Assembly: GCA_964249755.1 (NCBI GenBank)
Contig: CAXUDB010000001.1
Span: 620,001-684,000 of the forward strand
Direction of reading: 5' to 3'
Length of the DNA stretch: 64,000 bases
From: Ilyomonas sp964249755
Lineage (GTDB): Bacteria > Bacteroidota > Bacteroidia > Chitinophagales > Chitinophagaceae
In this document: piece by piece, positions 1 to 9,585 of the stretch
Layout: each line of letters opens with the position of its first letter
Numbering within the stretch: the first letter of the stretch is position 1
The notes under the pieces: model-generated
Databases searched by the model: none
The model's input: the letters and a program-made list of their open reading frames with translations, nothing else
Told to the model about the DNA's origin: nothing
Translations under genes and position numbers: made by a program

Positions 1-899
1 CGAAGCTGGATGAAGCAACGCGCAAGGAAGAATTAGCCGAATATGAATCGGATTTAGAGACAAAATACGAGACAGAAAAAAAGGAGAATGAGATTACACT
101 AAAGAGCGCGCAGATACGCCAGCAGGTTACCATCAATTACTTTTTGATTGCCGCTGCGGTATTGCTTCTTATCATTCTTTTATTAAGCTATCTTACTTAC
201 CGCAACCGCCGAAAGCTGCACCAGCAAAGGATTTCAGAGCTGGAAACAGAGAAGAAACTGACGGCAACGGAGGCTGTATTAAAAGGCGAAGAGCAGGAAC
301 GCACGCGCCTTGCGAAAGACCTGCACGACGGGCTTGGCGGCATGTTATCTGGCATTAAATATTCACTCAGCCATATGAAAGGAAATCTCATCATGACGCC
401 CGATAATGCGCAGGCATTTGAGCGCAGCACAGACATGCTTGATACTTCGATACAGGAAATGCGGCGCGTGGCGCACAACATGATGCCGGAAGCGCTGGTA
501 AAGTTTGGTCTTGATGCCGCACTGAATGATTTCTGTAACGACATTAACCAAAGCGGTGCATTGCGCGTGCAATATCAATCCATTGGGTTTGACAACATAT
601 CGCTTGCGCAAACAACTGCTATCATGCTGTATCGAATTGTGCAGGAACTGGTGAACAATGCCATGAAACATGCGCAGGCAACTAACATGCTAGTGCAACT
701 AAGCAAAGCAAATGACATCATCAGCATTACGGTGGAAGATGATGGAAAAGGGTTTGATACATCGGTTTTGAAAGGAACAAAAGGTATGGGCTGGAGCAAT
801 ATTAAAAACCGTATTGAGTATGTGAAAGGCAGCGTGGATGTACAATCTGATGCCGGCAAAGGAACATCTGTTCATATAGAAATACCAGCTTCATCATGA
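1..899 (+). CDS. Sensor histidine kinase, 3' part (HisKA_3/HATPase)
   Basis: This is the C-terminal part of a two-component sensor kinase that runs in from outside the window; the frame is open from base 3, so the TTG at 144 is not a real start. A charged, coiled-coil-like stretch (linker after TPRs in this family, inferred) is followed by one membrane helix (about bases 135-200). A HisKA_3 dimerisation box comes next, with the phospho-acceptor His in KDLHDGLGG. The ATPase domain shows an N box (ELVNNAMKHA) and G boxes (DDGKGFD, GMGWSNI). The kinase should autophosphorylate and pass phosphate to the LuxR-type regulator whose ATG overlaps its stop codon. The signal is unknown. Confidence 0.9.
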   Translation, partial: KLDEATRKEELAEYESDLETKYETEKKENEITLKSAQIRQQVTINYFLIAAAVLLLIILLLSYLTYRNRRKLHQQRISELETEKKLTATEAVLKGEEQERTRLAKDLHDGLGGMLSGIKYSLSHMKGNLIMTPDNAQAFERSTDMLDTSIQEMRRVAHNMMPEALVKFGLDAALNDFCNDINQSGALRVQYQSIGFDNISLAQTTAIMLYRIVQELVNNAMKHAQATNMLVQLSKANDIISITVEDDGKGFDTSVLKGTKGMGWSNIKNRIEYVKGSVDVQSDAGKGTSVHIEIPASS

Positions 900-1510
900 T
901 AAAAATATTTGCTGTTGACGACCATTTTATGGTAATTGAAGGCGTTCGCTCTTTACTGCAAAATGAGAAGAATATTACATGGATAGGTCATGCTACGAAT
1001 GCAGCTTCATGCCTTGCTTTTTTAAAGCAGCAATTGCCGGATGTGATTTTGATGGACATTAACCTGCCGGATAAAAGCGGCATTGACTTGTGCAAAGAAG
1101 TAAAAGACCTTTATCCTTCTGTTTTTGTTGTTGGGTTAAGCACTTTTAACCAGCAAAGCTTTATACAAAAGATGCTCGACAGCGGAGCTTCCGGATATGT
1201 ATTGAAAAATGCCAGCCGCGAGGAACTTTGCGAAGCCATAGACACCGTACTGAAAGGCAGGCGCTACCTTCATTTCGAGGCGGCGCAGGCATTGCGAAAA
1301 CACCACAGCGAAGACCTTCCGTTGCTGACACGGCGAGAGAAAGAAGTGCTGGAATTAATCGCCGGCGGCATGACGAATAACGGGATGGCGGAGAAGCTGT
1401 TTGTCAGCCCGGCAACCATTGATACGCACCGGAAGAACCTGCTGGCAAAGTTTGGTGCAAAGAACACAGCGACATTGATTAAAGCAGCCGTGGAGAAGGG
1501 GATTGTGTGA
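896..1510 (+). CDS. LuxR/NarL-family response regulator
   Basis: This is a two-domain DNA-binding response regulator. Residues 1-120 form a receiver domain with acidic pocket D8/D9, phospho-acceptor D54 (LMDINLP) and conserved K104. Residues about 140-204 form a GerE/LuxR helix-turn-helix (TRREKEVLELIAGG and SPATIDTHRKNLLAKF). The start ATG overlaps the kinase stop (ATGA), so the pair is translationally coupled and almost certainly forms one signalling system. Length (204 aa) is normal for the family. The target genes cannot be read from the sequence. Confidence 0.93.
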   Translation: MIKIFAVDDHFMVIEGVRSLLQNEKNITWIGHATNAASCLAFLKQQLPDVILMDINLPDKSGIDLCKEVKDLYPSVFVVGLSTFNQQSFIQKMLDSGASGYVLKNASREELCEAIDTVLKGRRYLHFEAAQALRKHHSEDLPLLTRREKEVLELIAGGMTNNGMAEKLFVSPATIDTHRKNLLAKFGAKNTATLIKAAVEKGIV

Positions 1511-1686
1511 GGGGAATTTGGAATTAGGAATGAGTTATGAATTATAAATTATGAGTGAGTTGCGAATGGCATATCTATTTGTATGGCTATGAGAGTTGGT
1601 TGTGTACTTCAAAATAGATGTAACTACATTGAGAACTTGGCTGAGTTAGGAGAAGAGGACACTTCCTTCTAAAGAAGCCCGCTGCA

Positions 1687-1725
1687 TGGAAAGCCAGCGA
1701 AGTTGCAAACTTCGCTGGCTTTCCA
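1687..1725. repeat. Perfect 18-bp inverted repeat, possible terminator/REP-like element
   Basis: Arms 1687-1704 and 1708-1725 are perfectly complementary with a 3-nt loop. It lies about 180 bp after the response regulator. The core 'gaagttgcaaacttcgct' recurs in degenerate form at 10144, 11424 and 12088, so this looks like a member of a dispersed intergenic repeat rather than a plain terminator. The rest of 1511-1855 is low-complexity (ATGAATTATAAATTATGAG-like) and shows no gene. Confidence 0.7.
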
Positions 1726-1855
1726 TTTCATTTTGCAACTGTTTGTTTTGGTTGTGCAGAGAAGTCCCAAACTTCGCTGAGCCTTCTGTGCGACAGTCTT
1801 TGCTGCGACTGGCCAAAAGCCTGTCAGTCCTATTTACCGTTATAAAATATAATGG

Positions 1856-2455
1856 CTATTGCAATTCCAAACCCGCAAACAAACCATTTCTAATGATAAT
1901 GCTGCTGTCGGTAGAGGAAACGGCACTGAAATTAAAATCACCGGATATTAGATTGTTAGCCTTATTGTAAGAGGTGATATTCAATACTCCGGAATTTACA
2001 CCTGAATAAAACTGGTCAAAAGTTCCGTCTTCATAGACTGATGTAAATACACCAAAACTATTGATTCCCCGATATTCTCCCATAGGATAAACGCCCGGCC
2101 CTTTAAACCCGTTTACAAATAAAAGAACATAGGCGTAACTGGCATTTTCAACGTCGGAGAAACTGCCATAACCCACCAGCACCAAAGAACTGTCAATTCC
2201 ATAAGAGCCATAATAGGCGGGACCGGGAAGCTCTGTAGAATCGGATGTGAGGCCATTGGCTATCCACCGGTTACCATTGATTTTTGCTGTAAAGCCTTTT
2301 CTTTTTTTCTTTTGCTGCAACTGGGCCAAACTCTCAGTTTGTGCCTTGTCTGCCACCTGGCTGCTTTTTGTAATCTCAGCAGCCTCTTTCGTACAGGCTG
2401 TAGTGGCTAAGATTATAACTGCGATTAAGTAAATAAATAGGTATTTCATAAACAT
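1856..2455 (-). CDS. Secreted lipoprotein, DUF6252-like
   Basis: A 199-aa protein with an N-terminal hydrophobic segment ending in a lipobox (TTAC, Cys21 or so), so it is probably lipidated and periplasmic or outer-membrane. After a Gln/Lys-rich linker the mature part begins FTAKINGNRW and ends with alternating beta-like segments (LNITSYN, ISGDFNFSA, IRNGLF). This pattern resembles the Bacteroidota DUF6252 family, but that is recollection, not a search. Two ATGs (2455 and 2449) are possible starts. No neighbour suggests a pathway. Confidence 0.7.
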   Translation of the reverse strand: MFMKYLFIYLIAVIILATTACTKEAAEITKSSQVADKAQTESLAQLQQKKKRKGFTAKINGNRWIANGLTSDSTELPGPAYYGSYGIDSSLVLVGYGSFSDVENASYAYVLLFVNGFKGPGVYPMGEYRGINSFGVFTSVYEDGTFDQFYSGVNSGVLNITSYNKANNLISGDFNFSAVSSTDSSIIIRNGLFAGLELQ

Positions 2456-2713
2456 GTTTAGGCAATGCTAACCATTTAATATAGGTTACTACAGCAGGTG
2501 GCAGAGAAATAATACTGAGTTGTACTTTTTTATGTACCGAATTGTTTTTCTCCGCCTGAACCGGAATGGTGGGGCAAGTAAACAAATACATTTGGTTATT
2601 ATCACAGCATCCGCGGAGAAGAAATCTTTTATTCTGTACGCAATAGCTATGCAATGAAATTATATAATTTCAAAAAAAAGCAACGTTACCTATTCACTTA
2701 GTTTGAAACTTTA

Positions 2714-5203
2714 TTAATCCATCTTAAATGCCGCCGAAGCAAGCCCTGCCGCTTCCGCCGTCACCGTCATTCCTTTTCCCTGCCCAATCCTTTTTACCGT
2801 TACCAGCAGTCGCCCATTGTAAACTTCACGGGTATTGGTTTTATAAGGTCCGGCAAAATCAAGCTGACCATTGTCTACACCCATCAGTTCACCAGCACCC
2901 GCAACCTTTACCGTCACCGGCATTTTCGCATCCATCACGGGTAAGCCTTTCTTATCCGTTACCGTAATTTCAAAAAGCAGTACATCGCCGGCAAAAGGAA
3001 CAGGCAATGGTTTGATTTGTAAGGTGGCAGCCACGCCGGCAGTTACCAATTTTGATGTGGCTACCTGTTTTCCTTTCAGATAACCAACTGCTTTTAACTC
3101 GCCCGGCTGGTAGCTTACTTTCCAGTCATCAAAATAAGTATTGTTAGAAGTAGCTTTACGACCCAGCGAATGATTGTTGAGAAACAGCTCCACTTCATCG
3201 CAGTTGGTAGCAGCCCTTACAGTATACATCGAATCCTTCGTGAAGTTCCAGGAAAGCTTGGCTGGTTGCGGGCGCCAGGCGTTTTCGGGCGCTTCTCCCG
3301 TGAGCGTAAAAATCTGCAGCACCGGCGCTTCCTGCCAGTACGCAGCTCGCTGGTAAAAACCGGGCTTCTTGCCGCCGGCAATATCAATCACACCCGAACG
3401 GCTTCCGCGATTGGGCAGTGCGCCGGTTTCTCCCAAATAATCAATGCCCGTCCAGATGAAATCGCCTATTACATAATCATTGTCCCGCACTCCCAGCCAG
3501 TTGTGCAGGGCATGTGTGGTTTCGGTGCCTAAGAAGATCCGGTTAGGAAAACGCCTTCTTTCGGGCACATAGGTGCTGTCTTTGTACAGGCGGTCTATGT
3601 AGTTGTAGCCACCAATATCAAGCTGATCCATAAACCCGTTGCGCGAAGAAACATACGACTGGTCGCAGGCTGAGGTAACAGGTCTTGTCCCATCTTCTTC
3701 ATGGCAAATATCCACCAGCTTTTTTGCCAGCTTATAGCCATCATCGTTAAACTGGTCGGGGATTTCATTGCCAATGCTATACAGCACAACACTCGGGTGG
3801 TTGCGGTCTCGGTGCAGCATCGCCCGCAGATCGGTCTCGTACCACTGTTTAAAATAAAGATGATAGCCAAATTTTGATTTTCCGCGTGTATTCTCTGTAT
3901 AATTCAGCGTCCAGTCGCGCGTCCATTCGTCAAAAGATTCATCAAACACATAGAAGCCCATTTTATCGCACAGGTCATAAAACTCCGGCGCAAACGGATG
4001 GTGACTGGTGCGGATGGCATTGCAGCCCATTTCTTTTAAAATGCCAAACCGGTAAGCCCAAACGGCGATGGGCACGGCGTTGCCAAACGAACCGGCATCC
4101 TGGTGTACGCACACGCCTTTCAGCTTTACCGGTTTTTCGTTTACAAAAAAGCCTTTGTCTTTATCGAACCGGAGACCGCGGATACCAAAGGTGGTAAGGG
4201 TCTCGTCTAATTTCCGGTTGTTAAGCAACAAGGTACTGCGCAATTGATACAAGACCGGTGTTTTGTCCGACCAAAGCAGCGGTGCCGTTAATGTCATTAT
4301 TTGACTCACCTTCTTACCGGGATGCATGCTTTGCAATGAGACAGTTGTTTCGGTGGTGGTTACCACTTTTCCGTCCGGCGCAATCACGGTGCTTTGCAGT
4401 GTCACCTCCTTGGTTTCCGGCTTTACGCCCCACGCATCTTTTGTCCACGCCACGCGTTGGGTATCGGTAAGAAAATAGGGATCGATAATATAATCGGCTT
4501 TTATGGTTGCCTTTTGTTGCGATACGTCGGGTGTAGTAACAAATACGCCGCCATCCAGCCTGAACTGCGTGTAGCCGGTGGTGATTAAATGCACATGCCG
4601 GTAAATGCCCGAACCGGCATACCAGCGCACGGCAGGTTCTGCCGAATCATCCACGCGAACCGCCAGCACATTGGGCTTGCCATCTTTATTGAGATATTCT
4701 GTGAGATCGTAATTGATATTGATAAAACCATAAGGACGATGACCAAGGAAAATACCATTGATCCATACATCGCTGTTCATGTAAATGCCATCAAACTGCA
4801 CCACCACTTTCTTTGCGGTATCGGGTGTTGCAAAACTTTTGCGATACCAGCCAATGCCATGTGTAAAATAGCCGGTATTCCGGTCGCCGGCGGGAGGCGG
4901 GTTCACCGGTCCTTCAATGCTCCAGTCGTGCGGCAGGTTGAGCACGCGCCACTGGCTGTCGTCGAAGGCGGCGTCTTTTGCAGCCGCGTCATCAGCCGGC
5001 AGGAAACGCCAGTCGTTATCAAAAGGAATCACTTGTCTTGGACTGGAAGAGGTATCGGCTGATGTAGCATTGTTGGCTGCTATATTCTTAGTGACAGGTT
5101 GACTAAAGCCAATCAATGTAAACAAGCAACCGCACAAAATCACCAACAGGTAAAGAGCCCTTTTTGCAACATGCTTCCGCAAAATCAGATGTATGGCAAT
5201 CAT
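2714..5203 (-). CDS. Glycoside hydrolase family 2 (beta-galactosidase-like)
   Basis: Hydrolyses terminal beta-galactosides or related sugars in the periplasm or at the surface. I start at the ATG at 5203, followed by a basic stretch and a hydrophobic signal segment (LYLLVILCGCLFTLIGFSQ); the frame extends to a GTG at 5257. The order is GH2 sugar-binding jelly roll (ending GSGIYRHVHL), Ig-like domain, then TIM barrel with TSHHPFAPEFYDLCDKMGF. The acid/base is Glu480 in SIGNEIPD and the nucleophile Glu561 in FLGTETTH. The C-terminus (NCDEVELFLNNHSLG) matches the DUF4982/GH2 C-terminal modules common in Bacteroidota. It stands alone, not beside SusCD, so the substrate is unclear. Confidence 0.88.
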   Translation of the reverse strand: MIAIHLILRKHVAKRALYLLVILCGCLFTLIGFSQPVTKNIAANNATSADTSSSPRQVIPFDNDWRFLPADDAAAKDAAFDDSQWRVLNLPHDWSIEGPVNPPPAGDRNTGYFTHGIGWYRKSFATPDTAKKVVVQFDGIYMNSDVWINGIFLGHRPYGFININYDLTEYLNKDGKPNVLAVRVDDSAEPAVRWYAGSGIYRHVHLITTGYTQFRLDGGVFVTTPDVSQQKATIKADYIIDPYFLTDTQRVAWTKDAWGVKPETKEVTLQSTVIAPDGKVVTTTETTVSLQSMHPGKKVSQIMTLTAPLLWSDKTPVLYQLRSTLLLNNRKLDETLTTFGIRGLRFDKDKGFFVNEKPVKLKGVCVHQDAGSFGNAVPIAVWAYRFGILKEMGCNAIRTSHHPFAPEFYDLCDKMGFYVFDESFDEWTRDWTLNYTENTRGKSKFGYHLYFKQWYETDLRAMLHRDRNHPSVVLYSIGNEIPDQFNDDGYKLAKKLVDICHEEDGTRPVTSACDQSYVSSRNGFMDQLDIGGYNYIDRLYKDSTYVPERRRFPNRIFLGTETTHALHNWLGVRDNDYVIGDFIWTGIDYLGETGALPNRGSRSGVIDIAGGKKPGFYQRAAYWQEAPVLQIFTLTGEAPENAWRPQPAKLSWNFTKDSMYTVRAATNCDEVELFLNNHSLGRKATSNNTYFDDWKVSYQPGELKAVGYLKGKQVATSKLVTAGVAATLQIKPLPVPFAGDVLLFEITVTDKKGLPVMDAKMPVTVKVAGAGELMGVDNGQLDFAGPYKTNTREVYNGRLLVTVKRIGQGKGMTVTAEAAGLASAAFKMD

Positions 5204-5451
5204 AAAACTTTTAATTGAAGATTTATAAAAATGCACTGTAAAGATGATATTATGCACAGATGTTAGAAGATGTGTTTAATTGGATAAAATGTGCATAGGA
5301 TGAGGTTTTGCCTCTGCGCGCAGTGCGGGCGCTTTATTGTAGTTGGGTGTGCGGCTGGTGTATTATTGGGCTACGGAAAGCAAAGGATTAACCGTCATCA
5401 GATCATAAATTCAGTTACCGGTTTTGCGAAGCTTGTAAACGCCGTTTCATC

Positions 5452-5748
5452 TTAGGTTTGCTGCTCAATCACTTCATTAATACGGGCTGCCAGTTGCAGA
5501 TAGAGGTTGCGCAATTCTACGCTGGATACGCCGTTTTCTGCATCGGCGCTTACCTTTTCGAAGATGGCCATAAAATCGTCGCCGGCATCGGTAAAATAAA
5601 GCTTCTGGGTCAGGTTGCTGACGGTATATACAACAATCACATCCCGCAGGGTAAAATCAATCGTCATGATATTGGCGGCAGAGGCGGCTTTTATTTTCTC
5701 ATACACTTCTTTATAGTCTGATACATAGAAAAATGAGGCTTCGCGCAC
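5452..5748 (-). CDS. Hypothetical protein, uncertain start
   Basis: A small soluble-looking protein that I do not recognise. The only standard start is GTG at 5748 (98 aa). The frame, however, stays open upstream through codons reading RFLHLIFQRFDYLILKSDYS right back to the TAA of the upstream gene at 5821-5823, with no ATG in between. The extra 24 codons look protein-like, so the true start may be non-standard, or the gene may be a domain separated from the upstream lipoprotein by that stop codon. Possible co-transcription with 5821-6456. Confidence 0.6.
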   Translation of the reverse strand: MREASFFYVSDYKEVYEKIKAASAANIMTIDFTLRDVIVVYTVSNLTQKLYFTDAGDDFMAIFEKVSADAENGVSSVELRNLYLQLAARINEVIEQQT

Positions 5749-5820
5749 GCTCTCGCTAAAGCTGTAATCGCTTTTCAGAATTAGGTAGTCGAACCTCTGG
5801 AAAATGAGATGGAGAAAGCG

Positions 5821-6456
5821 TTACTTCATCGCTTCTGCAGCGGTCTTTTGCTGCAGAAGCTGTATGTCGCCCTGCGCTGTATTGCTGGAAAACTGGATCC
5901 AGATATTACCACCGGTTTGGCGGCGAATGAGATAGACTTCTACCGGATCATTCCAATAATCCAACGAGCCTTCTTCGCCAAAATAAGTGGCTTTTTCTTT
6001 GATGCGGTCAAGCTCTTGCTGAGACACTTTTCCCGAAAACACCTGCACGCCACCGGCTGCTTTGATAGAGTCTGCATAGTACTGTTGAAACAGGGGCTGA
6101 GACCAGTCGTTTTCATCTTTCTCGCCTACAACAGCCGTTTTAAACACGCTGCCGTAAAAAGGCGTCATCACGCCGGCAATGGGGAAGAAAATCATATCAT
6201 ACTTCTTCTGTGCCGGCTTATTCTGATACTTCATGCCGGGCGGAAGTTTGAAGTAAGGAAAGCTGTCTAAAGGTTTGTCGCTTATGGGTATTTTGGTAAT
6301 GTCGAAGCTGTCGGTTGGCGGGGTGTCCGCCTTCTTTGCGGTATCCGTTGTAGTGGCTGAAGCCGTTGTTGAATCCTGCGACTGTATATCGGTTGCGGTG
6401 TTATGACAGGATAATAAGAGGCTAATACAAAGGATGGTTGATACGATGTTTTTCAT
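5821..6456 (-). CDS. Putative lipoprotein of unknown function
   Basis: A 211-aa protein with a short signal peptide and lipobox (LLLSC), then a Ser/Thr/Asp-rich spacer (residues about 20-50) as in surface-tethered lipoproteins. A globular part follows with KYDMIFFPIAG and a C-terminal half rich in beta/alpha segments. I know no catalytic motif in it; parts recall OmpA-associated or DUF4136-like lipoproteins but not convincingly. It is directly upstream of, and in the same frame as, the small hypothetical gene ending at 5452. Confidence 0.65.
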   Translation of the reverse strand: MKNIVSTILCISLLLSCHNTATDIQSQDSTTASATTTDTAKKADTPPTDSFDITKIPISDKPLDSFPYFKLPPGMKYQNKPAQKKYDMIFFPIAGVMTPFYGSVFKTAVVGEKDENDWSQPLFQQYYADSIKAAGGVQVFSGKVSQQELDRIKEKATYFGEEGSLDYWNDPVEVYLIRRQTGGNIWIQFSSNTAQGDIQLLQQKTAAEAMK

Positions 6457-6771
6457 GTGTGCCGGTCGGTTTATTTACGGGTGCAAAGTAGAGGTTTTGA
6501 AGAGATGTGGATGAGGTTATTTTTTCTGTTAACAATCGCAGGATTGGTTCGGATAAGAGTTGCGAGGGGATGCCATTGTATATGCAGTGTGCAGTGTGAA
6601 TATTGAATGGAACGCATGATTATCTTCCCGCACCCTCATAACAAAAAGAAACCATTCCCAACCTTAAAAAAACCTTTAAGCCGGTGGGTGAATTTTCATC
6701 TCTTTTTAATCCCCTTTTCTTTTTCATATACCAATGATTTTCGTGTTTTGCACCTAAACAAAAACCATCTC

Positions 6772-8739
6772 ATGAAGTTCTTTTTTACGCTTTCCATTGC
6801 CTTATCAGCCCTAACGGCGATGGCACAAACCACCTTTGTTACCCAGGTATTAACCACCGATGCAAATGGCTATGGCATGTACCAAAAAACCGTTCAGTTA
6901 ACCGATGGCAAAGTGCTGGCGGTTGGCGACTGCATAGCTCCCTGGAGCGACGACTCTGAAATTGGAGCCATGCTGCTCACAAAGCTCGATGATGCAGGCA
7001 GGGTAATTACATCGAAGTCAGTAGTTAATTCTTCTGTTTACAATTACGCAGTGAGAAGTGTAGCCGCAACAGCCGACGGCGGTTTCATTATGGTCTGGAG
7101 CTCCGATAACACAGTTATGTATATATCGAAGTTTGATAGCAAACTGTCTGTTGAATGGCAAAAGCGCTTTGCGGCAGATGCCAATGGGTGGGTTAATTTC
7201 ACCTTAGCTAAAGTGTGCCAGACAAAAGCGGGCAGCTACCTGGTAGGCGGCGGAATAGCGGATTATATAAACAGCAACAGCTCAGCCATACTGATGGAAC
7301 TTACGTCAACCGGAGAAGTGACTTCCACCAAGTATTTTCTTCACCGCGACTTTGTTGATGGAAATAGCAACCTGCAGTATGCCATAAGCGATGTGGCGGA
7401 AACAAAAGACGGCAACTATGCACTGCTGGCTACCCAAGGCTATGGCAACCCTTCTCAGTCGGATAGTACCATATTATTCGCAGTACAACTAGGCGGCGCT
7501 ACCTTATGGGCTACCTACATAAAAGTAGGCGATACCGGGGGCACAGGGCAGGCACTGTTAAATACCAGCGATGGCGCATTTGTAGTAACCGGGAGTGCTA
7601 CTTTCGCTTACACCCAGGACGACAATACAGAGTACAGAAGCCGTACATTTATAGCTAAGCTTAGCAGTGAGGGTGAGCTTGCCTGGAGCCGCAGCATTAC
7701 CGCTTCGCAACTGTCTTACAACTTTGCCAGTGGCATACAGGAAGATAAGAAAGGAAACTATGTGTTGGTAGGGTTTGGTAAAATGAACGATACAGAAGCG
7801 GAAGACGGCGTGAGCTTTAACTACTTTGCCAGTGTGACACCGGAGGGTGAACTGGCATGGACAAGAAAGATAAATGTCCCCGATGGAGGCAGCCGTCCCA
7901 GCCTCTTATCGCTCACGGCAACCACGGATGGTGGTTATATAGTAGCTGGTAAAGATCCTATCGTGCAGACAACCGGAAGAGGCGGCGGCGAACTGGCCGC
8001 AGTGCATAAATACGACAGCTCCTTTACTCCCTGTAGCGATATCATTGACAGTATAGGCGAACTGGTGGAAGGTGGTTCTGCAGAAACGGTGACGGCAGAA
8101 GCGGATTCCTATATGTACACTATTGATGAGAGTGCCGGTGAAGACATGAGCATATCCGATGTAGGCACTTTCCTGTATCCCTGCAACAGCGTGTTGCCGG
8201 TGCAGCTGCTGTCGTTTACTGCCAATGCCGCAGGCAATCGGGTGAACGTAGCGTGGACAACAACCAACGAAATAAACACCGACAACTTCGTGGTGGAGAG
8301 AAGCAGCAACGGAAGTGTATTTGAACCGCTGCAGAAGGTGATGGCTGCGGGAAAGAACGGCGTTGAACAGGCTTACAGTCTCGCAGATAAAAACCCATTG
8401 CCCAATACTTCCTACTACCGGCTGAAACAGGTAGATAAGAATGGTTCTTTTGTGTATTCTTCTGCGGTGGCGGTTACCCGTGTAGGGCAGAATAGTGTAG
8501 TGGTAATGCCAAACCCTGTACAGTCTGTTATTCATCTCGTTTTGCAAAGCGCAGCCTCTGGTAAAGCAGTCGTGCAGGTTGCCGATATAACGGGTAAAAT
8601 CGTTGCCCTGAAAGCTACTACTGTGATAGCCGGAACGAATACGATTGATATACCAGCAGCCTCGCTGAGTAAGGGTGTGTATTTTGTGAAGATAGTACAG
8701 GGAAATACAATCCAAACCATTCGGGTGGTAAAGGAGTAA
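6772..8739 (+). CDS. T9SS type A sorting domain protein
   Basis: A 655-aa exported protein. I place the start at 6772, where MKFFFTLSIALSALTAMAQ is a clean signal peptide; the open frame upstream to 6607 has no such features. The middle consists of repeated beta-propeller-like units (ADGGFIMVW, SDGAFVVTG, TDGGYIVAG). Then comes a fibronectin/Ig-like stretch (PVQLLSFTANAAGNRVNVAW ... YYRLKQVD) and a terminal type A sorting domain from about NPVQS to the end (KGVYFVKIV, final VVKE). It should cross the outer membrane via the type IX machinery and lose the C-terminal domain. No enzymatic motif seen. Confidence 0.87.
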   Translation: MKFFFTLSIALSALTAMAQTTFVTQVLTTDANGYGMYQKTVQLTDGKVLAVGDCIAPWSDDSEIGAMLLTKLDDAGRVITSKSVVNSSVYNYAVRSVAATADGGFIMVWSSDNTVMYISKFDSKLSVEWQKRFAADANGWVNFTLAKVCQTKAGSYLVGGGIADYINSNSSAILMELTSTGEVTSTKYFLHRDFVDGNSNLQYAISDVAETKDGNYALLATQGYGNPSQSDSTILFAVQLGGATLWATYIKVGDTGGTGQALLNTSDGAFVVTGSATFAYTQDDNTEYRSRTFIAKLSSEGELAWSRSITASQLSYNFASGIQEDKKGNYVLVGFGKMNDTEAEDGVSFNYFASVTPEGELAWTRKINVPDGGSRPSLLSLTATTDGGYIVAGKDPIVQTTGRGGGELAAVHKYDSSFTPCSDIIDSIGELVEGGSAETVTAEADSYMYTIDESAGEDMSISDVGTFLYPCNSVLPVQLLSFTANAAGNRVNVAWTTTNEINTDNFVVERSSNGSVFEPLQKVMAAGKNGVEQAYSLADKNPLPNTSYYRLKQVDKNGSFVYSSAVAVTRVGQNSVVVMPNPVQSVIHLVLQSAASGKAVVQVADITGKIVALKATTVIAGTNTIDIPAASLSKGVYFVKIVQGNTIQTIRVVKE

Positions 8740-9060
8740 GGTCTTGATTTTTAAATGTAGGGCAAGTACCGCATTCTGTATAAGGATGCGGTGCTTGTTG
8801 TTTTTAGGATAATGGCTGTAGGTTCCGAAGCAAATCGCTGAAGTAAAAAGCACTCGCTTCGCATCCCGGTTTCAAAATTCTGTTGCATCAGGTGGCTATC
8901 CTAAAAAGCGGGTTTCGAAGTGATACATAGCCTAAGCATCTTCGTGGTTCTCGTTGTGCGGGATAGCCTCGCTACAGCCTGCTTCAGGGTGGGTCATAAA
9001 CTACGGTGAGAAGAAGAGGGAACAGATCATGATTCCCCCTTCCTCTCCCGCGGTTATTCT
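8740..9060. other. Intergenic region between convergent genes
   Basis: About 320 bp without a supported gene. Its right part holds 'cataaactacggtgag', a piece of the dispersed repeat seen in fuller form at 10061-10105 and 12034-12080. No clear T-tailed hairpin was found. Confidence 0.5.
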
Positions 9061-9585
9061 CTATAGCTTTATCACTCCACTATCTTTATTCTTATCCTTA
9101 TCTTTCCTCGTCAGGTTTTCTATGTTCTCTAAAGCCGTTCCTACAACATCCAATAATGCTTCTTCAGTAAATTCTTCTATCGGGTAGTCCATATTGGTAT
9201 CCACGGTTTTCAGCTCCGTCATTCTGGGGTCGGTAGATACCTCAACAGCAATATGGAAGCTATCATTCCGGGGGAAGATGTGAAACTGCACCGCATTTCT
9301 ATGAAAATCAACATAAAAATCCCGGTCTATCCGCTGGCTGGGCCGGGCAGCCCGAAACCTGCGACCGATCTGGGCATAGATTCCTTCAAGGTGTTCCTTC
9401 TGAAATCTGTCAATGACCGTTTGTATCGCAGCATCAACCACGGTTTTAAAAAAATCGGGCAATTTCTTTTCAAACTCTTCCTTGGCTTCCCTTTCTCTCC
9501 GTTGCTTTTCATACAAAGCTCTTTCGGCTTCCTTTTTCTGTTCCTGTTCTTCTCTTTGTCGTTTAAAAAAATCATCTAATGCCAT
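9061..9585 (-). CDS. Hypothetical protein with N-terminal coiled coil
   Basis: A 174-aa protein I do not recognise. Residues about 5-45 are highly charged and helical (KRQREEQEQKKEAERALYEKQ), a coiled coil that may mediate oligomerisation. The remaining 120 residues look like a compact alpha/beta domain (IDRDFYVDFHRNAVQFHIFP, FHIAVEVSTDP) ending in a charged tail. No signal peptide, so probably cytoplasmic. It sits at the edge of the repeat-rich region and has no operon partner. Confidence 0.7.
   Translation of the reverse strand: MALDDFFKRQREEQEQKKEAERALYEKQRREREAKEEFEKKLPDFFKTVVDAAIQTVIDRFQKEHLEGIYAQIGRRFRAARPSQRIDRDFYVDFHRNAVQFHIFPRNDSFHIAVEVSTDPRMTELKTVDTNMDYPIEEFTEEALLDVVGTALENIENLTRKDKDKNKDSGVIKL

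Noticed and set aside
1686..1970. 94-codon plus-strand ORF
   Set aside because: Starts inside the palindrome at 1687 and overlaps the opposite-strand lipoprotein gene.
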